Below, one piece after another: positions 63,560-64,000 of a stretch of 64,000 nt of DNA. The translations under genes and the position numbers were made by a program. Position 1 is the stretch's first letter; each line of letters starts with the position of its first letter. Origin of the DNA: JAGLON01 sp041394985 (GTDB lineage: Bacteria > Zixibacteria > MSB-5A5 > GN15 > JAAZOE01); the NCBI GenBank assembly GCA_041394985.1, contig JAWLBI010000001.1, positions 4,340,001 to 4,404,000 of the forward strand, read 5' to 3'. The notes under the pieces were generated by a model. That model saw only the letters and a program-made list of their open reading frames with translations, did no database searches and was not told the origin of the DNA.

Positions 63560-64000
63560 TTACTTCTTCGGGCCGATCATGTTTTCCGGGCGAACCTTCT
63601 GATCGAACTCTTCCGCCGTCAACAGACCCAGCGCTACCGCCGCTTCCTTCAGCGTCGTGCCTTCCTTGTGCGCCTTTTTGGCGATCTTGGCCGCATTATC
63701 ATACCCGATGTGCGGGTTGAGCGCCGTCACCAGCATCAGCGTATTCTCTTTGTGCTTGCGGATGGTATCCACATTCGGCTCGATACCGACCAGGCACTTG
63801 TCGACGAAGCAATTAATCGTGCCGGCAAGGATGCGCACTGAGTGCAGCAGATTGTGAATCATCACCGGTTTGAACACGTTCAGCTCGAAATTACCCGAGC
63901 TGCCGCCGACATTCACCGCGACATCATTGCCCATGACCTGCGCACAAACCATCGTCATGGCCTCGGACTGCGTCGGGTTGACCTTGCCGGGCATAATCGA
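63560..64000 (-). CDS. fumC: Class II fumarate hydratase (5' truncated by the window edge)
   Basis: The C-terminal 146 residues of a FumC-type protein; the gene starts beyond the window end. The superfamily signature SSIMPGKVNP straddles the edge (SIMPGKVNP visible), followed by GGSSGNFELNVFKP, ALNPHIGYDNAAKIAKKAH and a C-terminal tail typical of fumarases (VRPENMIGP). It hydrates fumarate to malate in the citric acid cycle. Aspartase shares the signature, but ALNPHIGYDNAA and the tail fit fumarase. Confidence 0.93.
   Translation of the reverse strand, partial: SIMPGKVNPTQSEAMTMVCAQVMGNDVAVNVGGSSGNFELNVFKPVMIHNLLHSVRILAGTINCFVDKCLVGIEPNVDTIRKHKENTLMLVTALNPHIGYDNAAKIAKKAHKEGTTLKEAAVALGLLTAEEFDQKVRPENMIGPKK

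Noticed and set aside
63560..64000. Aspartate ammonia-lyase
   Set aside because: The GSSIMPGKVNP signature is shared, but the C-terminal sequence around ALNPHIGYDNAA and the VRPENMIGP tail fit class II fumarase better.

Overview
The window looks like chromosomal DNA from an uncultured Gram-negative bacterium of the FCB superphylum, most likely a Zixibacteria-like lineage. This is inferred from gene content, because no rRNA or other phylogenetic marker is present. The evidence is a TonB receptor / secreted FlgD-tailed protein / PorV-type triad, several very large secreted proteins ending in the type IX-style C-terminal sorting fold, a dockerin pair, a stand-alone bifunctional-type Pgi, and palindromic intergenic repeats. 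Hybrid-cluster protein, class II fumarase and a secreted nickel superoxide dismutase suggest an anaerobe or microaerophile that meets oxidative and nitrosative stress.

Layout. 1-1710: end of a multi-domain 6-pyruvoyl-tetrahydropterin-synthase-like fusion and a short-chain dehydrogenase, a possible pterin pair. 1863-4211: CBM9/DUF5916-type outer-membrane protein. 4342-8197 (minus): MacA/MacB-like periplasmic adaptor with two FtsX-type permeases and no ATPase. 8436-9540: small lipoprotein and exported protein. 9643-11405: hcp behind a textbook HcpR-type palindrome. 11558-11911 (minus): single-domain response regulator. 12750-19950: leader peptide, TonB-dependent receptor, secreted FlgD-tailed protein and PorV/PorQ-like protein, probably one operon. 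20464-30048 (minus): a 3194-residue VWA protein with about 26 cysteine-rich Ig-like repeats, a cohesin-like region, a dockerin pair and a sorting tail. 30633-36861: MscS channel, two lipoproteins, methyltransferase, double-receiver regulator, biotin-ligase-like protein. 36922-42266: VOC protein, Fic protein behind a TTTACAT operator array, C_GCAxxG_C_C protein, DMT-like membrane protein, lipoprotein, three paralogous secreted six-cysteine peptides and a membrane-anchored thioredoxin-like protein. 42560-49204 (minus): a complete YbhFSR-like export operon with its own TetR regulator and TolC. 49343-55092 (minus): OmpA/TSP3 protein, glucokinase, glucose-6-phosphate isomerase, lone CBM48 protein, ribulose-phosphate epimerase. 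55237-57747: second secreted FlgD-tailed protein. 58140-61316 (minus): chemoreceptor with a periplasmic c-type heme motif, Ni-SOD, 2H phosphoesterase. 61446-63406: tandem 179-bp repeats broken by an IS481-family element. 63560-64000 (minus): 5'-truncated class II fumarase.

The most novel items are the tandem six-cysteine peptide family beside a thioredoxin-like protein, the pterin synthase fusion whose catalytic residues are split between repeats, and the giant repeat protein with 774-bp near-identical internal duplications. No tRNA, rRNA, CRISPR array or prophage was recognised.
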